From: Nitzschia sp. DOCU1
Lineage: Eukaryota; Bacillariophyta; Bacillariophyceae; Bacillariales; Bacillariaceae
Direction: 5' to 3'
NCBI GenBank assembly: GCA_951394045.1
Contig: OX595989.1
Coordinates: forward strand, 806,001 to 870,000
DNA length: 64,000 bases
Position numbers and translations under genes: made by a program. Below the pieces are notes generated by a model that was not told the DNA's origin, searched no databases, and was given only the letters and a program-made list of their open reading frames with translations. Below, one piece after another: positions 1 to 10,279 of the stretch. Every line of letters begins with the position of its first letter. Within the stretch, counting starts at the first letter, position 1.

Positions 1-2801
1 ATCGTTGCCGTCGTATAGGACATAGTTGGCGGAGTCTTTGGCTTCGTTGAGGAGCACCACGGTCTTGTCACTTTCGCCGTTGGGTGTCGTAAAGGCGCCC
101 ATTTGTAGGAATGGCCACCCAGTAGTCATGCACACCTCGCCCTCGTCCAAAGCACGGGAAATAATTTCACCTGTCGTCTTGGAATAGGACCATTCTGCCG
201 CCGTGCTGTTGCATGGACCCAGGGTGACTTGCGATCCACCCTTGGGTCCGTATGCCCCTCCGTTGTTCTTGAGTTTTTGCAACACAAGACACACATCGGT
301 TCTAGCAGCTGGAGTATTGATTTGACGGAATGTGATCAACCCCTCCTCTTCAGCCGGAATGAGATCAAAAGTGGCTGCTTGGTCCGTACAATCCGTCAAA
401 GTGAGTCCCAAGAAACTCGTGTCAGGTTTCGTGGCAACGCAAGAAGTAGTGGGATGACCCAACCAATCATGTCCCGAGACCGAAAGCTGTTTTTTGTCAT
501 TCACGTAGAATTGTTGTCGTGTCGATCCCTCACAAGGCCACGCGGTGACTTCCACTCCACTACGGGCCAAATCGTTCATTCCACCTCCCGCAACGACCTG
601 GTCAGGCGACCGAAATGCACGGAATCCATCCTTGGCCGTATCGACAATACCTTTCACCGCCCTGCTCCCGGGTCGAACATAACGCGAAATGTGCCCCATG
701 TAATAGTACATGGGCTGAACTGCTAATCCATCATCAAGATGCTTTGCTGGGAATCCCAGAGCGTTCAACTCTTCTCTAGTACGCGAATCTCCGGTGTTGG
801 GGCCAAAACGAGCTGTAGCATTAGTCTTTTCGAAATCAAAGAGTGGAGGAAGGTCACTTCCATTGATGGCGCGATGCGGAACTGCCAAAACTGTGGTATC
901 GCAAAGATTATTTAAATGGTTGGGCCCTCCAATGGAGTCGAGTCTTGAGGGGATAGAACAAACAGCACGTTGAGTTATGACGGTCTCACAGACATTGCAG
1001 GTACACTGACAGTCACTCACACCAGATTCCATTCCACCCATCCATTACTTCCCGCCATCAAGTCTGCCAGAATCGCATGACCATAACGTTCCGCACGAGA
1101 CCAGTAAATCTCAATATCTCCTCCTGCATATCCCGTGTAGGGACAATGGCAAGCTTCACTTCCCAAGATAATGTGTTCTTCCGAAATATTCAACGAATCC
1201 AACTTTTGTTGCATGCGATGCATATTGGGCGTTCCCACGGCGCCGTCCAACAATCGATCCTACGAAAAGAATTCGTGAGTGTTCAAAGTATCATGCATTC
1301 GAAAAACCAAGTCGTAACGAATAGAGTCAAACATACCATTCCACCTGCATACCAGTGGTAGGCTGTTCCTTTAATGTACTTGGCAGCCTTGTTCGTGTCA
1401 TTCAATAGATACTTGGCCCATGTTACCATGTGATCTTTGTTGTGATCAAACATGAAAATGTTCACGTCGGGATGATCTTTCTCTAGTTGGGGACCCAAAT
1501 GATAGGCAACAAAGTCTGCTTCCGCCTCGGGTGAGTACGCACAAGCTCTAGTAGTAGTATGGGCAAATGAGGGGGAAATGAGAAATCGCACAGTAGGTTG
1601 CATGTAGCAAAACACAAACAGAGCAATACTCACTCCCAAGGAGCTGGGAACTCCGGTTCATTTTGCACCGTGACCGCCCAGAACGGCACTCCCTTGTTGC
1701 GGTCTTTTGAGAAAATTGGAAGGAATAGCAAGTGGTGAGAACGGTCGACAAGGAAACCGCTACTCCATTCTGCTACTACTCCAACTTACACGCTTGTAGA
1801 AACTTTGAAAAATACAATGCCCACGCCTTGGCATACTTGGACTTTTTGCCAGTACCTTCCCGCAAACAGCTCGGTTGCGTCGAAAAGGTCATTTTGGATG
1901 CATGTTCGGCGTCTTTATCGTCTTCCCAGGTAGCTTGCTTCATCCACGGTGGTGGCGACCAGGGCGAGGCATACATTTTAAAGTGTCCATCGACACCATC
2001 GTCGGATTTCCATTCTTGATTAAAGACCGTCGTGGCCCGTAAAATCATATCCAACATGCCATCTTTTTGCGAATCATGCGTCACATTCATATCAAAATGT
2101 TTCAAATCAAAGTCCCCATCCACTTCATCAAAGGAATATGACTTGACAGAAAAGTCACAGGAATTGATGTGCACTCGCCCTAACGAATATCCCAACCCCG
2201 CCTTGCCAAAAAAGAGTTCCATCAATTTTGTCTTTCCGGCTTCAGACAATGTCTGATAATTCAACGAGGCAGCTTCGGTAAAGGCAGCTCCAAAGCCTAG
2301 AATGGGAGTTCTCTTGAGAAAGGGTGAATCGGATAAATTGGTTTGCAGTATAGCATCCGGTGCTCCAAATGCATTGAGATGCACACTGGCGGGCGTGGTA
2401 CTACTCATCATCCAACTTCGCACCTTTTCAGGTTGCGAATAACAAGGTCGATGCGACCATGGTTGACTGGGAGTACCCATGGTAGTTTCCAAAATCCGTG
2501 CAGTAGCTTTACTGCTATGCGTCAAACAAAAGGGCCGGTACATGACGGGTGGCACCACATTGGAAAGTTCACCCGGCGGCAAGGATGTGTCGGGCGGTGG
2601 AGGTGCTACCGATTGTGGCAGGACAATGACTGGCTGGTTGGATCCTGGGGCCGGCACGAACATGTAGGCGGCAATGAACAGCAAGACAAGAGCCAGAAAC
2701 TGCAAACGACAAGTCCAGCATTTCGTATTGCGGCTTTCACCAGGAATAATGGCATTGTTGGCACCGTTGCCGCCGACGAGGGGCTTGCTTTCGTGGTTCA
2801 T
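1..2801 (-). CDS. Glucosylceramidase-like glycoside hydrolase, GH30 family (3' end cut by window edge)
   Basis: Likely hydrolyses a beta-glucoside such as glucosylceramide. Five exons were read: 2801-1790, 1703-1634, 1547-1337, 1259-1021 and 943 to beyond position 1, all with GT-AG borders and frame kept at each join. A hydrophobic segment at about residues 33-49 (of the version starting at 2801) looks like a signal anchor, so the enzyme is probably luminal or extracellular. The GH30 core begins with G-F-G-A-A-F-T-E-A. The acid/base Glu lies in VQNEPEF (exon 2) and the nucleophile Glu in GSEAC (exon 4), followed by WNL and the YVRPGS strand motif. After the barrel, exon 5 carries a Cys- and Trp-containing region resembling a ricin-type beta-trefoil. 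An in-frame ATG at 2993 gives 64 more residues, but the anchor sits better behind the 2801 ATG. The stop codon lies outside the window. Confidence 0.88.
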
Positions 2802-3351
2802 GATGACACCAGCAGCAGGAATGACTATGCTTGTCAAACGTAGTCTGCAATATGAAACAAACCCGACGGTTTCTTGTACAAACAAAACAAGTGTCGAAAG
2901 AAGAAGCAAAGGCCCTCCGCGTGGTTTGTTATGGGAAAGTGGGCAACGAGAGAGAGAGAGAGTCGTCGTCGTCGTCGAAATGCCAAACTGCATCCATTTG
3001 ATGCCGTTGTGGTGTCAAAAGGCGAAGGGCGAAGGCGGTCGCCAAAGATTGGATGGGTATCCCCGACATGACCTGTCCGTCGTCAGTTAATGATGTGGAA
3101 AGATCTCCGATCACTATGACCTGAAGCTTCGACTTCTCCGACAGCGTTTCAATTTCGAACTCGCAAAAATCTCGTTCCTCGCCGCGTTTCGACGATGGCG
3201 GCGACATATGTGACAGGAAAGACAGAGCCCATGGGACGCCCCGTCTCGTTCATTTACGACGAGCCTTGAGTATCTGGGTGCATCCCTTCCACTCCTTGTT
3301 ACTGGTTGGATTCACGAGTTGGATTCACGAGGACGCAAACGCTACAACAAC
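2802..3351. other. Divergent intergenic region between GH30 and BRAP genes
   Basis: Shared upstream region of two divergently transcribed genes. It holds a GA dinucleotide run at 2948-2962 followed by five GTC units (2962-2977). If the upstream ATG of the GH30 gene is used, the run falls outside the coding part but close to it. No further gene seen. Confidence 0.5.
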
Positions 3352-5382
3352 ATGCCGATTCGCAAACGCCCCGTCAGTTTCGGCAATCCCGCCCTAGGAA
3401 CCTACAAGGGATTTGTGTATACTCTAGAGGGAACAAAGTCGACAAGTCAAAAACCGCTAGTCGAAGGGGCTGAAGCTGTTGATCGTATGGTAGCAATGGT
3501 CAATGTCCCTCCCGAACAAGTACCCGAAGGCATTTTGAATCTAGCACGATCTCATCGCCGGTTTATCGAACATGTTCGAATTGTTATTGGAGAACCTGAA
3601 CAGAAGGAAGAAGAAGATGCCACAAGGAATACTTCGAAACGAAATCTGGCAGCCGTGAGTGAACAAGAGGAATTAGTAGTAGCGACATCGTCGGTATATT
3701 CTACGACTTGCAACAATAATAACAATCCGTCTCCACTAATGGCATCCGCCATGGAACGAGCCGCTTCCATACTGGCAGCCGATGAAGCGAGTGCTGAACA
3801 ACAACAACAACAAACAGCAGAGGATTCTCTGGCAGCACCGCCACAAGCATCATCATCACTACCCTTCATGGCCACTTCCCTCAAATGGTCCGAGAGTAGT
3901 GATGTTGAAGATCGACCAAATCGATCGTATCTAGTGCTCATTCATTTACAAACGGAACAAGATGCCGAAACCATGGTGGAAGATTTGCATGGCCGTCCTT
4001 ATACATCACTCGATGAAACAGTGACATGCAGTGTTCATACCGTAGTGGCATTGCAGGGACAAGATGGCGTCTCGCTCTTGAATCCCATGTTTGCTCCTTC
4101 TACGAAAAAGAAAAAGCATGGGGCACTCGAAATCTTGCCATCGACATCCTCCAATGGAAGTGACCAACAAGATGACGATGGTCATGACGAGAATGACGAC
4201 GATCCAGACCATACTACTTTGAAACCGGCCACTTCGAATACTCCCCACCACTTGACAGAAGATCCAAATTGTGCAGTCTGTTTAGAGCACATGTCCTTGG
4301 ATCCCAATGCCGAAGACAAAACGTCCATATTGACTACCGTCTGTAATCATACCTTTCATCTTGACTGTTTGGTACAATGTCAAGATTCACCTTGTCCTGT
4401 CTGTCGTTATGACCATTCTGGTCTCAATGAAACGCTCAGTCAGTGTCATATTTGTGGTACTACCGAACGCAACTATGTTTGTTTGATTTGTGGCGTTGTC
4501 TCTTGTGTCAGTGGCACGTCAGCTGCTGTACTCTCACCGCATCATCGTCGTCGAGGAGTACGTGACGAAGAACGAGATAGTTGTGGTGGAGCCATGCCTA
4601 CTACTAGTACGGGGGAGGCAAGAGCAGCAGCGTCGACATCCTCCTCTCGACCCTATCATAGTCAAGTGAGTGATGAGTCAACGGAATCGTCCGAAGCTAC
4701 CGCTCAACGTTTTTACACCAGTCATGCCAATCAACATTACGATGAAACCTTGCATGCCTATGCTCTCGACACGGAGACGCAACACGTTTGGGATTTTGCC
4801 GGTCAAGGCTACGTACATCGTTTACTACAAAACAAGGAGGATGGTAAATTGGTGGAAGTCAGTGATCCCAACAATACAACGTCCCAAGAACGATCATTAA
4901 CGCCTGGATTGAGCGATGCTCAAGAAGGAGAAGTGGTTCATCGTAAATTGGAAGGCTTCGCGTCGCAATACTACACACTCTTAAAGAGTCAACTTGAACA
5001 ACAACGAACCTTTTATGAAGGCCGTCTGCAAGAAATTCGAAGAGAATTCTCCATAAAAAAGGCCAATGCCGCCAGCGACAAGGCCGATTTGATAACTGTG
5101 TTGAAACAAGAAAAGAAACAACTGTCACAACGTTTGCAATCCTTAAAGCGAAAGCATTTGAAAGTGAAGGAAGATGTGGCCTTTTTGAAAAGCATGAATG
5201 AAAGTTTGGAAGCCAACAAGGCTCCATTGACCTTAAAAATCAAGCAGGCACAGCGCGAACAAATCGAATCGCGGGAAATGTTTCAAATGTATTTGCCGGC
5301 ATTGGAAGAAAAAGTGACCGCGCTCATGTTGCAATTGGAAGAAAGTTTGGGGGGAGCATCGGAATCGAAACGCGAAAATTAG
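3352..5382 (+). CDS. BRAP: BRAP (BRCA1-associated protein)-type RING and ZnF-UBP E3 ubiquitin ligase
   Basis: Single-exon protein of 676 residues; the open frame extends 11 codons upstream but only from a TTG, so the ATG at 3352 is used. Domain order matches BRAP/BRAP2: an RRM-like BRAP2 domain at about 190-235, a RING at about 307-351 with the CxxC...CNHTFHLDC...CPVC pattern, a ZnF-UBP at about 365-500 ending in HVWDFAGQGYVHRL, and a charged coiled coil at about 535-665. In animals BRAP is a ubiquitin ligase that restrains Ras/MAPK signalling and binds nuclear localisation signals; the diatom role is inferred only. Unusual: the ZnF-UBP is split by about 75 residues of Ser/Ala/Arg-rich low complexity between its second Cys pair and the HYDETLHAY part. 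Poly-Gln and acidic stretches occur in the N-terminal half. Confidence 0.88.
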   Translation: MPIRKRPVSFGNPALGTYKGFVYTLEGTKSTSQKPLVEGAEAVDRMVAMVNVPPEQVPEGILNLARSHRRFIEHVRIVIGEPEQKEEEDATRNTSKRNLAAVSEQEELVVATSSVYSTTCNNNNNPSPLMASAMERAASILAADEASAEQQQQQTAEDSLAAPPQASSSLPFMATSLKWSESSDVEDRPNRSYLVLIHLQTEQDAETMVEDLHGRPYTSLDETVTCSVHTVVALQGQDGVSLLNPMFAPSTKKKKHGALEILPSTSSNGSDQQDDDGHDENDDDPDHTTLKPATSNTPHHLTEDPNCAVCLEHMSLDPNAEDKTSILTTVCNHTFHLDCLVQCQDSPCPVCRYDHSGLNETLSQCHICGTTERNYVCLICGVVSCVSGTSAAVLSPHHRRRGVRDEERDSCGGAMPTTSTGEARAAASTSSSRPYHSQVSDESTESSEATAQRFYTSHANQHYDETLHAYALDTETQHVWDFAGQGYVHRLLQNKEDGKLVEVSDPNNTTSQERSLTPGLSDAQEGEVVHRKLEGFASQYYTLLKSQLEQQRTFYEGRLQEIRREFSIKKANAASDKADLITVLKQEKKQLSQRLQSLKRKHLKVKEDVAFLKSMNESLEANKAPLTLKIKQAQREQIESREMFQMYLPALEEKVTALMLQLEESLGGASESKREN

Positions 5383-5508
5383 AATTCTAGTATGCACGTG
5401 TACTCTATGGGATGACCACCTTGCCCGTATATACTCTAGATACAAGTTGTTGGGCCGTGTTATTGATGTAGTAGCCCCCAAAGAGTAGCAGCAGTATCAA
5501 GTGTCGGC

Positions 5509-7236
5509 CTATTTGTCGGTCCAGATCAATTTCGGGATTTTGCTCATGTCCTTTCGTCGCATATCGTCCGTGTACTTGAAGAAGTACTCTGCCTTGATCT
5601 TTTTGGCAACCAACGATGCAGCAGTCGCCAAACCACCCACGGTCAAGACGAGCCATGGCGTGAGTATAGCATTGAATATTTGCGCCTTGGCCCAGTACGC
5701 TCCCAAGATTTTAGCTGCCACCAGTGCGACAGTAAATGCTTTGGATCGTTGCATCGCCTTGTCACAGTTTTGAACGACATCTTGAGCACTGGGACAAATA
5801 TCGAGATGCTGCGTCTTTCGGTCCAAGACGAATTCCCTAGACGGCGTTTGCAAAAAGGCCCCAGCGTCATCCAACTGCAACAGTTTTTGCACTCGATTTG
5901 GTACCCGAAGTAAAGTCGCATCCCAAAATTGTTCCAATTTTGATCCAGCCTTTTCCGTCGGACTCGATAGACAAAAGAGGTCCCGTCGAGTCTTCATTTT
6001 CTTGGTCGCCAAATCCTCGACGGACAGCTTCTCTTTCGCCATCATTTCCCGAATATCCTGGGCCTCTTGCTGGAGGATGTTTTGTTGTTGCGTCGCCAAG
6101 AGGTAGGTATCTTGGTCCAAAAAGTTGTCCAAGAATAACTTAGTCAACCAATTCTTTGGCGGTTTTTTCGAAAAGCCGGCGCTCATGAACCGCGTTCGCC
6201 CCACGCCCGTTGGACAAATGTAAAAGCCGCTCACAAAGGATGTGGTGTTGGTCGCCTTGTCGACGCGTTTGAGCTGAAGATGGGTCGGTAGCTGGAGAGA
6301 GGACGTGGCAGTGGGTGGGAGCTCGTCCGCCTTTTTCTTCTTTTTCTTGTCCACCACACCACGCACCGTTCGATCAATTTCCAGAAGCTTCTCGGCTGCT
6401 TCTACCTTGGCATTTATAATCCAGCCTTTACCATTGTTGGGAAAGCTTTCGGAGATTTGGAGTGGGAAATCCTTGCTGGCTGAGTACATGTCGAAGGGTT
6501 TGGCTTGATGAGCAAACAATCCATGGTCGGCATCATAAATATTGGATACAACAATCGGCCAGTCTACTGGCATTTCTCGCATGGCCGTCGACATTCCAAA
6601 GCCAAGTTCGTCTACTTCCTTGACGGTTGGTGGCGGGGTCGCCAATAGCGCTTCCTCCAAGCCACCTCCTGGGAAAAGCCAGACCATTTTCTGATGAATT
6701 TGTGCTGGAACGGCTTTGGCACAACTTTTGGAGGGGACCACAGGTGGCATGGTGCCATCCGATTTGACAATCTGTGGAATTTCGGCACACTCGCCCGACT
6801 TTCCGTCAAAGGACCACCCGTGGTAGGCGCATTGAAATTTCCCGGAGGCAGTGACTCGACCCTGACTAAGAGCGGCGGCCTTGTGCGGGCACTTGTCCAC
6901 TAATGCTACCACTTCCGTGTCGCTCAATTTCGCGACGACATAGTCCACATCAAACACTGTGACTTTGGTCGGTTCCTTCAGCCGCAATTCGTGGGCCCAA
7001 ATGACTGGGTACCAGTGTGCATTGTAATCAAAGTTATCAAACGCTGTAGAAGCCGATGATGCCGCAGACTTGTCCTGAGCCGACCCCTCCTCTTCCACGG
7101 TAGCCGCCAATCGGCGGCGAGAAGTCAAGGTGTCACGTGATATCTTTCCTGTCAAAGGTGCAAACGAGGCAACCCCTGACAGGTGCTGGCAAAGCGCAGT
7201 CATAAAGAGCAAAGAGTGACTTTTCATTTTCCACAT
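5509..7236 (-). CDS. Plastid Rieske non-haem iron oxygenase, pheophorbide a oxygenase (PAO/TIC55/PTC52)-like
   Basis: About 575 residues, no intron. The open frame starts at a GTG (7251); the first ATG is at 7236, with another at 7227. The N-terminus is a signal peptide ending in GVASFAP, the ASAF-type motif that directs proteins into diatom plastids. The Rieske [2Fe-2S] ligands are CPH (about 114-116) and CAYH (about 135-138). The mononuclear iron site is seen in SNIYDADHGLFAH (Asp and two His). Two hydrophobic segments at about 505-545 fit the C-terminal thylakoid or envelope anchor of the PAO family. Members cleave pheophorbide a or oxidise other chlorophyll intermediates; which substrate is used here cannot be told. 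A lysine run near residue 300 lies in a variable loop. Confidence 0.85.
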   Translation of the reverse strand: MWKMKSHSLLFMTALCQHLSGVASFAPLTGKISRDTLTSRRRLAATVEEEGSAQDKSAASSASTAFDNFDYNAHWYPVIWAHELRLKEPTKVTVFDVDYVVAKLSDTEVVALVDKCPHKAAALSQGRVTASGKFQCAYHGWSFDGKSGECAEIPQIVKSDGTMPPVVPSKSCAKAVPAQIHQKMVWLFPGGGLEEALLATPPPTVKEVDELGFGMSTAMREMPVDWPIVVSNIYDADHGLFAHQAKPFDMYSASKDFPLQISESFPNNGKGWIINAKVEAAEKLLEIDRTVRGVVDKKKKKKADELPPTATSSLQLPTHLQLKRVDKATNTTSFVSGFYICPTGVGRTRFMSAGFSKKPPKNWLTKLFLDNFLDQDTYLLATQQQNILQQEAQDIREMMAKEKLSVEDLATKKMKTRRDLFCLSSPTEKAGSKLEQFWDATLLRVPNRVQKLLQLDDAGAFLQTPSREFVLDRKTQHLDICPSAQDVVQNCDKAMQRSKAFTVALVAAKILGAYWAKAQIFNAILTPWLVLTVGGLATAASLVAKKIKAEYFFKYTDDMRRKDMSKIPKLIWTDK

Positions 7237-7769
7237 GAGTCGAGGATTCACAACAACTTGAAAGCTAGAGTGAGCTGCCGACGATGATCAACCCCACAGC
7301 TCTGTTCGCAAAATACAATTTGTGACTCCATCCGCCAGAGATCTTTTCCACATCGACATCGCAAACAACGACGATGAGATCCGCCCGCCAATCACATTTA
7401 TGGTCGCTGTAGTCGTTTGTTTCATGTATATTCCATTTTCTGCGCGGGAACGTTCGACCGCCCACCCGTCGGTCAGATGCGCGAACAAAGCACGAGCGAC
7501 GTCACGAGATCAGATTAAGTCGTAGCAGTCCAATTGCGCCTCTACCGGTAGTGTAGCAGTAGTAGCGGCTATTGGCAACGAAAAGACCACGAACTCAACC
7601 ACATCCCCAAGTAGTAGTTAGCTAATCTAACCGCCGTTGGCTTTTCATAAGATGACACTTTTCCATTCCTTTAAATCCCGCTCTATTGACACTTTAGCTA
7701 GTACTGGCAGTAGTAAAGTAGAGGAGTGCCCAAGATTCGGACGACCACGTATTGATGCAGGGGTGTGTA
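7237..7769. other. Intergenic region upstream of the Rieske gene
   Basis: Non-coding. It contains a CRE-like core GACGTCAC at 7498-7505 and one copy of the recurring 10-bp palindrome CTACCGGTAG at 7542-7551. Both could belong to the promoter of the minus-strand Rieske gene or to the 3' region of the next gene. No gene seen. Confidence 0.4.
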
Positions 7770-8934
7770 TTATGAAGAAGTCGAAGCGGAGGGAATGGAA
7801 GGCTCCTCCTCCATAGGGGTGGATGCACCTTTGCGGGGAGTAAACACAAAGTCAAGAAGTTCCAACTTTTGGATTCGCTCTTCCGACATGGAGGATCGTT
7901 CCCCTTGTTTGTACAATTTGTATTGGCGCCTTTGACCTGAGAAACAATGATTAAACAGGAGACCAATGTGAGTAAAAGAAGGCTCAGCTCAAAGCAGAGT
8001 TACCCCTAACATTACATGAAAGCCACTTACACTTTACCCAGATTGCAAGGCTCTTATCTGGAGGATAATTGGATGGTACATTGGAATGCCCATGAAGCAT
8101 TCGGAACTGACAAAGTACGCGATATCTCTCTTCCCAAATAGCCTTATGAGAGTCCCAAACAAAGCCCATTGCCTCCAGCTGTGCTTGTCTCTGATCTGTC
8201 AACGTTGTATGTTTACCGTCTTGTTTCAGTTTGTATTGGTATCTCTGCCGTTTGACCCATTGGGCTAAGGCCGCGTTTTCCTCGTAATTATGCGGAACAA
8301 ATGTATGCCCCTTTTCTGCACGGAACCTGACAAGATCAGCAAAACGTTCAACCCAATGTTCCGACTGGTAATTTCGAAACCGCTCGTCGCTTTCATCATC
8401 GTCCTCATCGTAATCATCACCACCTTCGCTCAGCATCTGCTGCTGAAAAGAAAGCATAAATTGCGCATTCCTCATGTTTCCTGGTGCTGTCCAGCTCGCT
8501 CTTTGCTTTAGACGATTTTTCTCGGCAGTTGCGTCTGACGTGTTTTGCCAACTTGTCGTCCGGTGTTTCTTGAGGGACGGCTCCGAACTGGAGGAACTAA
8601 GCCTGGTTGGGCTAGTGCGCTTTGTTCCAGCACCACGGTATTGCGGTAGGGGCTTCAAGATGCTCTCTAATATATCTTGTTCCAGAAAAGTAGACTCGGA
8701 AAGGGTAACCGAAGGCACTACCTTCTCAACACCCTTTGGTCCAAGAGGGGTTGGTTCCAACTCCATTGCCGAGCAGCTTGTTTTTTGGTTCCCGTAGCTT
8801 GCGTCGACCATAGCCAGCAGTTGCGCACTGTCATCGACGATTTTACCCCCATCCATAAGAATCTGGGACACATGCTGATGGTATGCCTGAGGCCAAGAGG
8901 GATCCATGTCAGGAGATAAGTTGCCGAGATACAT
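7770..8934 (-). CDS. Helicase-associated (HA) domain protein
   Basis: Two exons, 8934-8031 and 7936-7770, joined by a GTAAGT donor and a CAG acceptor; the join completes a Cys codon and restores the HA repeat. The protein has about 356 residues. The N-terminal half is low complexity (Ser/Thr/Gln, with an acidic run DYDEDDDESDE). The C-terminal half holds two helicase-associated repeats (PF03457 type), recognised by W-x-x-R-x-x-x-L followed by H-x-x-V-P, then W-V-K-x-Q-R and L-x-x-x-G-F-x-W/F. These repeats are thought to bind nucleic acid. The family is strongly expanded in diatoms without any helicase attached, as here. Function unknown; nuclear location is a guess. Confidence 0.75.
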
Positions 8935-10279
8935 CGTGAAGCAACAAAATTACGTGTTTCAGATTGTGGGGGCAAGGAAAAAAACCGCAAAACGAAATCT
9001 TATACTGGAAGGGCCTTAGTGATTGTTGCGAGAATTCTGCGAAGGTGTTGATATGCTGAATCGACTGCAACTCGTTAATAGCGTGTCGATCGGCATTCTT
9101 GTCAGTCATCGATAGGCTATACTAGCGAACTTGAACAGAATATGCAATAAGTATCTCCGAATTCAGGTAGTTTCTCGTAAAGCGCTTTAATTCAACATCT
9201 CTCAAACAGGCTTATAGAGATTGAAATCTTAGAGTGGTAAAATTCGCTCCCTTAATTGTGCCAACCCAGTGAAATCGAAAGCTTGTAGTGAATCGTTGGA
9301 AGCGGGAAACGACTACGGTAGTTCACTGTAATACAATAGATGTAGGTAATATCATGTCATGGTCAGGCACGTGTCCAACATCTCCAATTCACTGACAAAC
9401 TTTACTAACTACCAGATCCTGGTCCGATAATTCATTCACTTAAAGGGAGGAATTATGAATCCCCATTGGTGTTTCCCCAGCATGTTTACAATGTCCCACA
9501 AAGGCCATTAATGCAGAGAAACAGTACAGTTCAGTAGTTCTTTTCCGCTTATCGAACCTAACGCAATGAGCATTTCTGAATTACGGTTTGTTAAGGTTTT
9601 TGTCATATCCTGGTGCAGCCAGCATCACCGCATGCCAAACTTTGGGATCCCGCGTATGTGCGGGAATATGATACTACCGTATACCCTCGTACAAAACTGT
9701 ACGATACTATGCAGAGGCAATAATATCCAACCCCTCCGACCGGGACTCTAAAAATGGTCAGACCCAAGGTATCATCATATTACGGTTCGCTTACCATATG
9801 TACCACACTGCAACACAGTCAGTATTTCATGTTGCAGTGAGACCACGATTCTTTCATTCATCATTCGTGACGGTGCAATTTCGCCGTCCGTGGCATCAAG
9901 GCTTTTCGTTCGCAGTTCGGTTGATCGCATGGAAAGTAATGATGGTTTGGCATGGGACGATGTACCATGTCGTTCGGAAACTACCGGTCAGAACTACCTA
10001 ACTACCGGTATGCCAATCTTGAAACGCAAATGCATGCAGTTGGTGGCGTTTGTCCCGTCAGCAGACGCAATGCGAACCCAAGCCAAAGACAACCACAATA
10101 TAATTTACGACTAAAGGCTGCTAAAAAATGGAGGGTGCTGCAAATAGAGGCGGTCTTAGTCGACACAACGGTACCTTACTAGGTAGATAGTTACTTGGTT
10201 GCTGCACTTGCGGAAGCATCAAGCAAGGGCCCATTGTGCTATGAGTCGTGGGGTCGTTGAGCTACTCAACTTGGCCATA
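8935..10279. other. Long intergenic stretch without a recognisable gene
   Basis: Only short overlapping open frames with no family resemblance. Two copies of the CTACCGGT motif lie close together at 9981-9988 and 10002-10009. Because a Mutator-like transposase gene follows, this may be old transposon flank, but no terminal inverted repeat was found. Confidence 0.35.
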
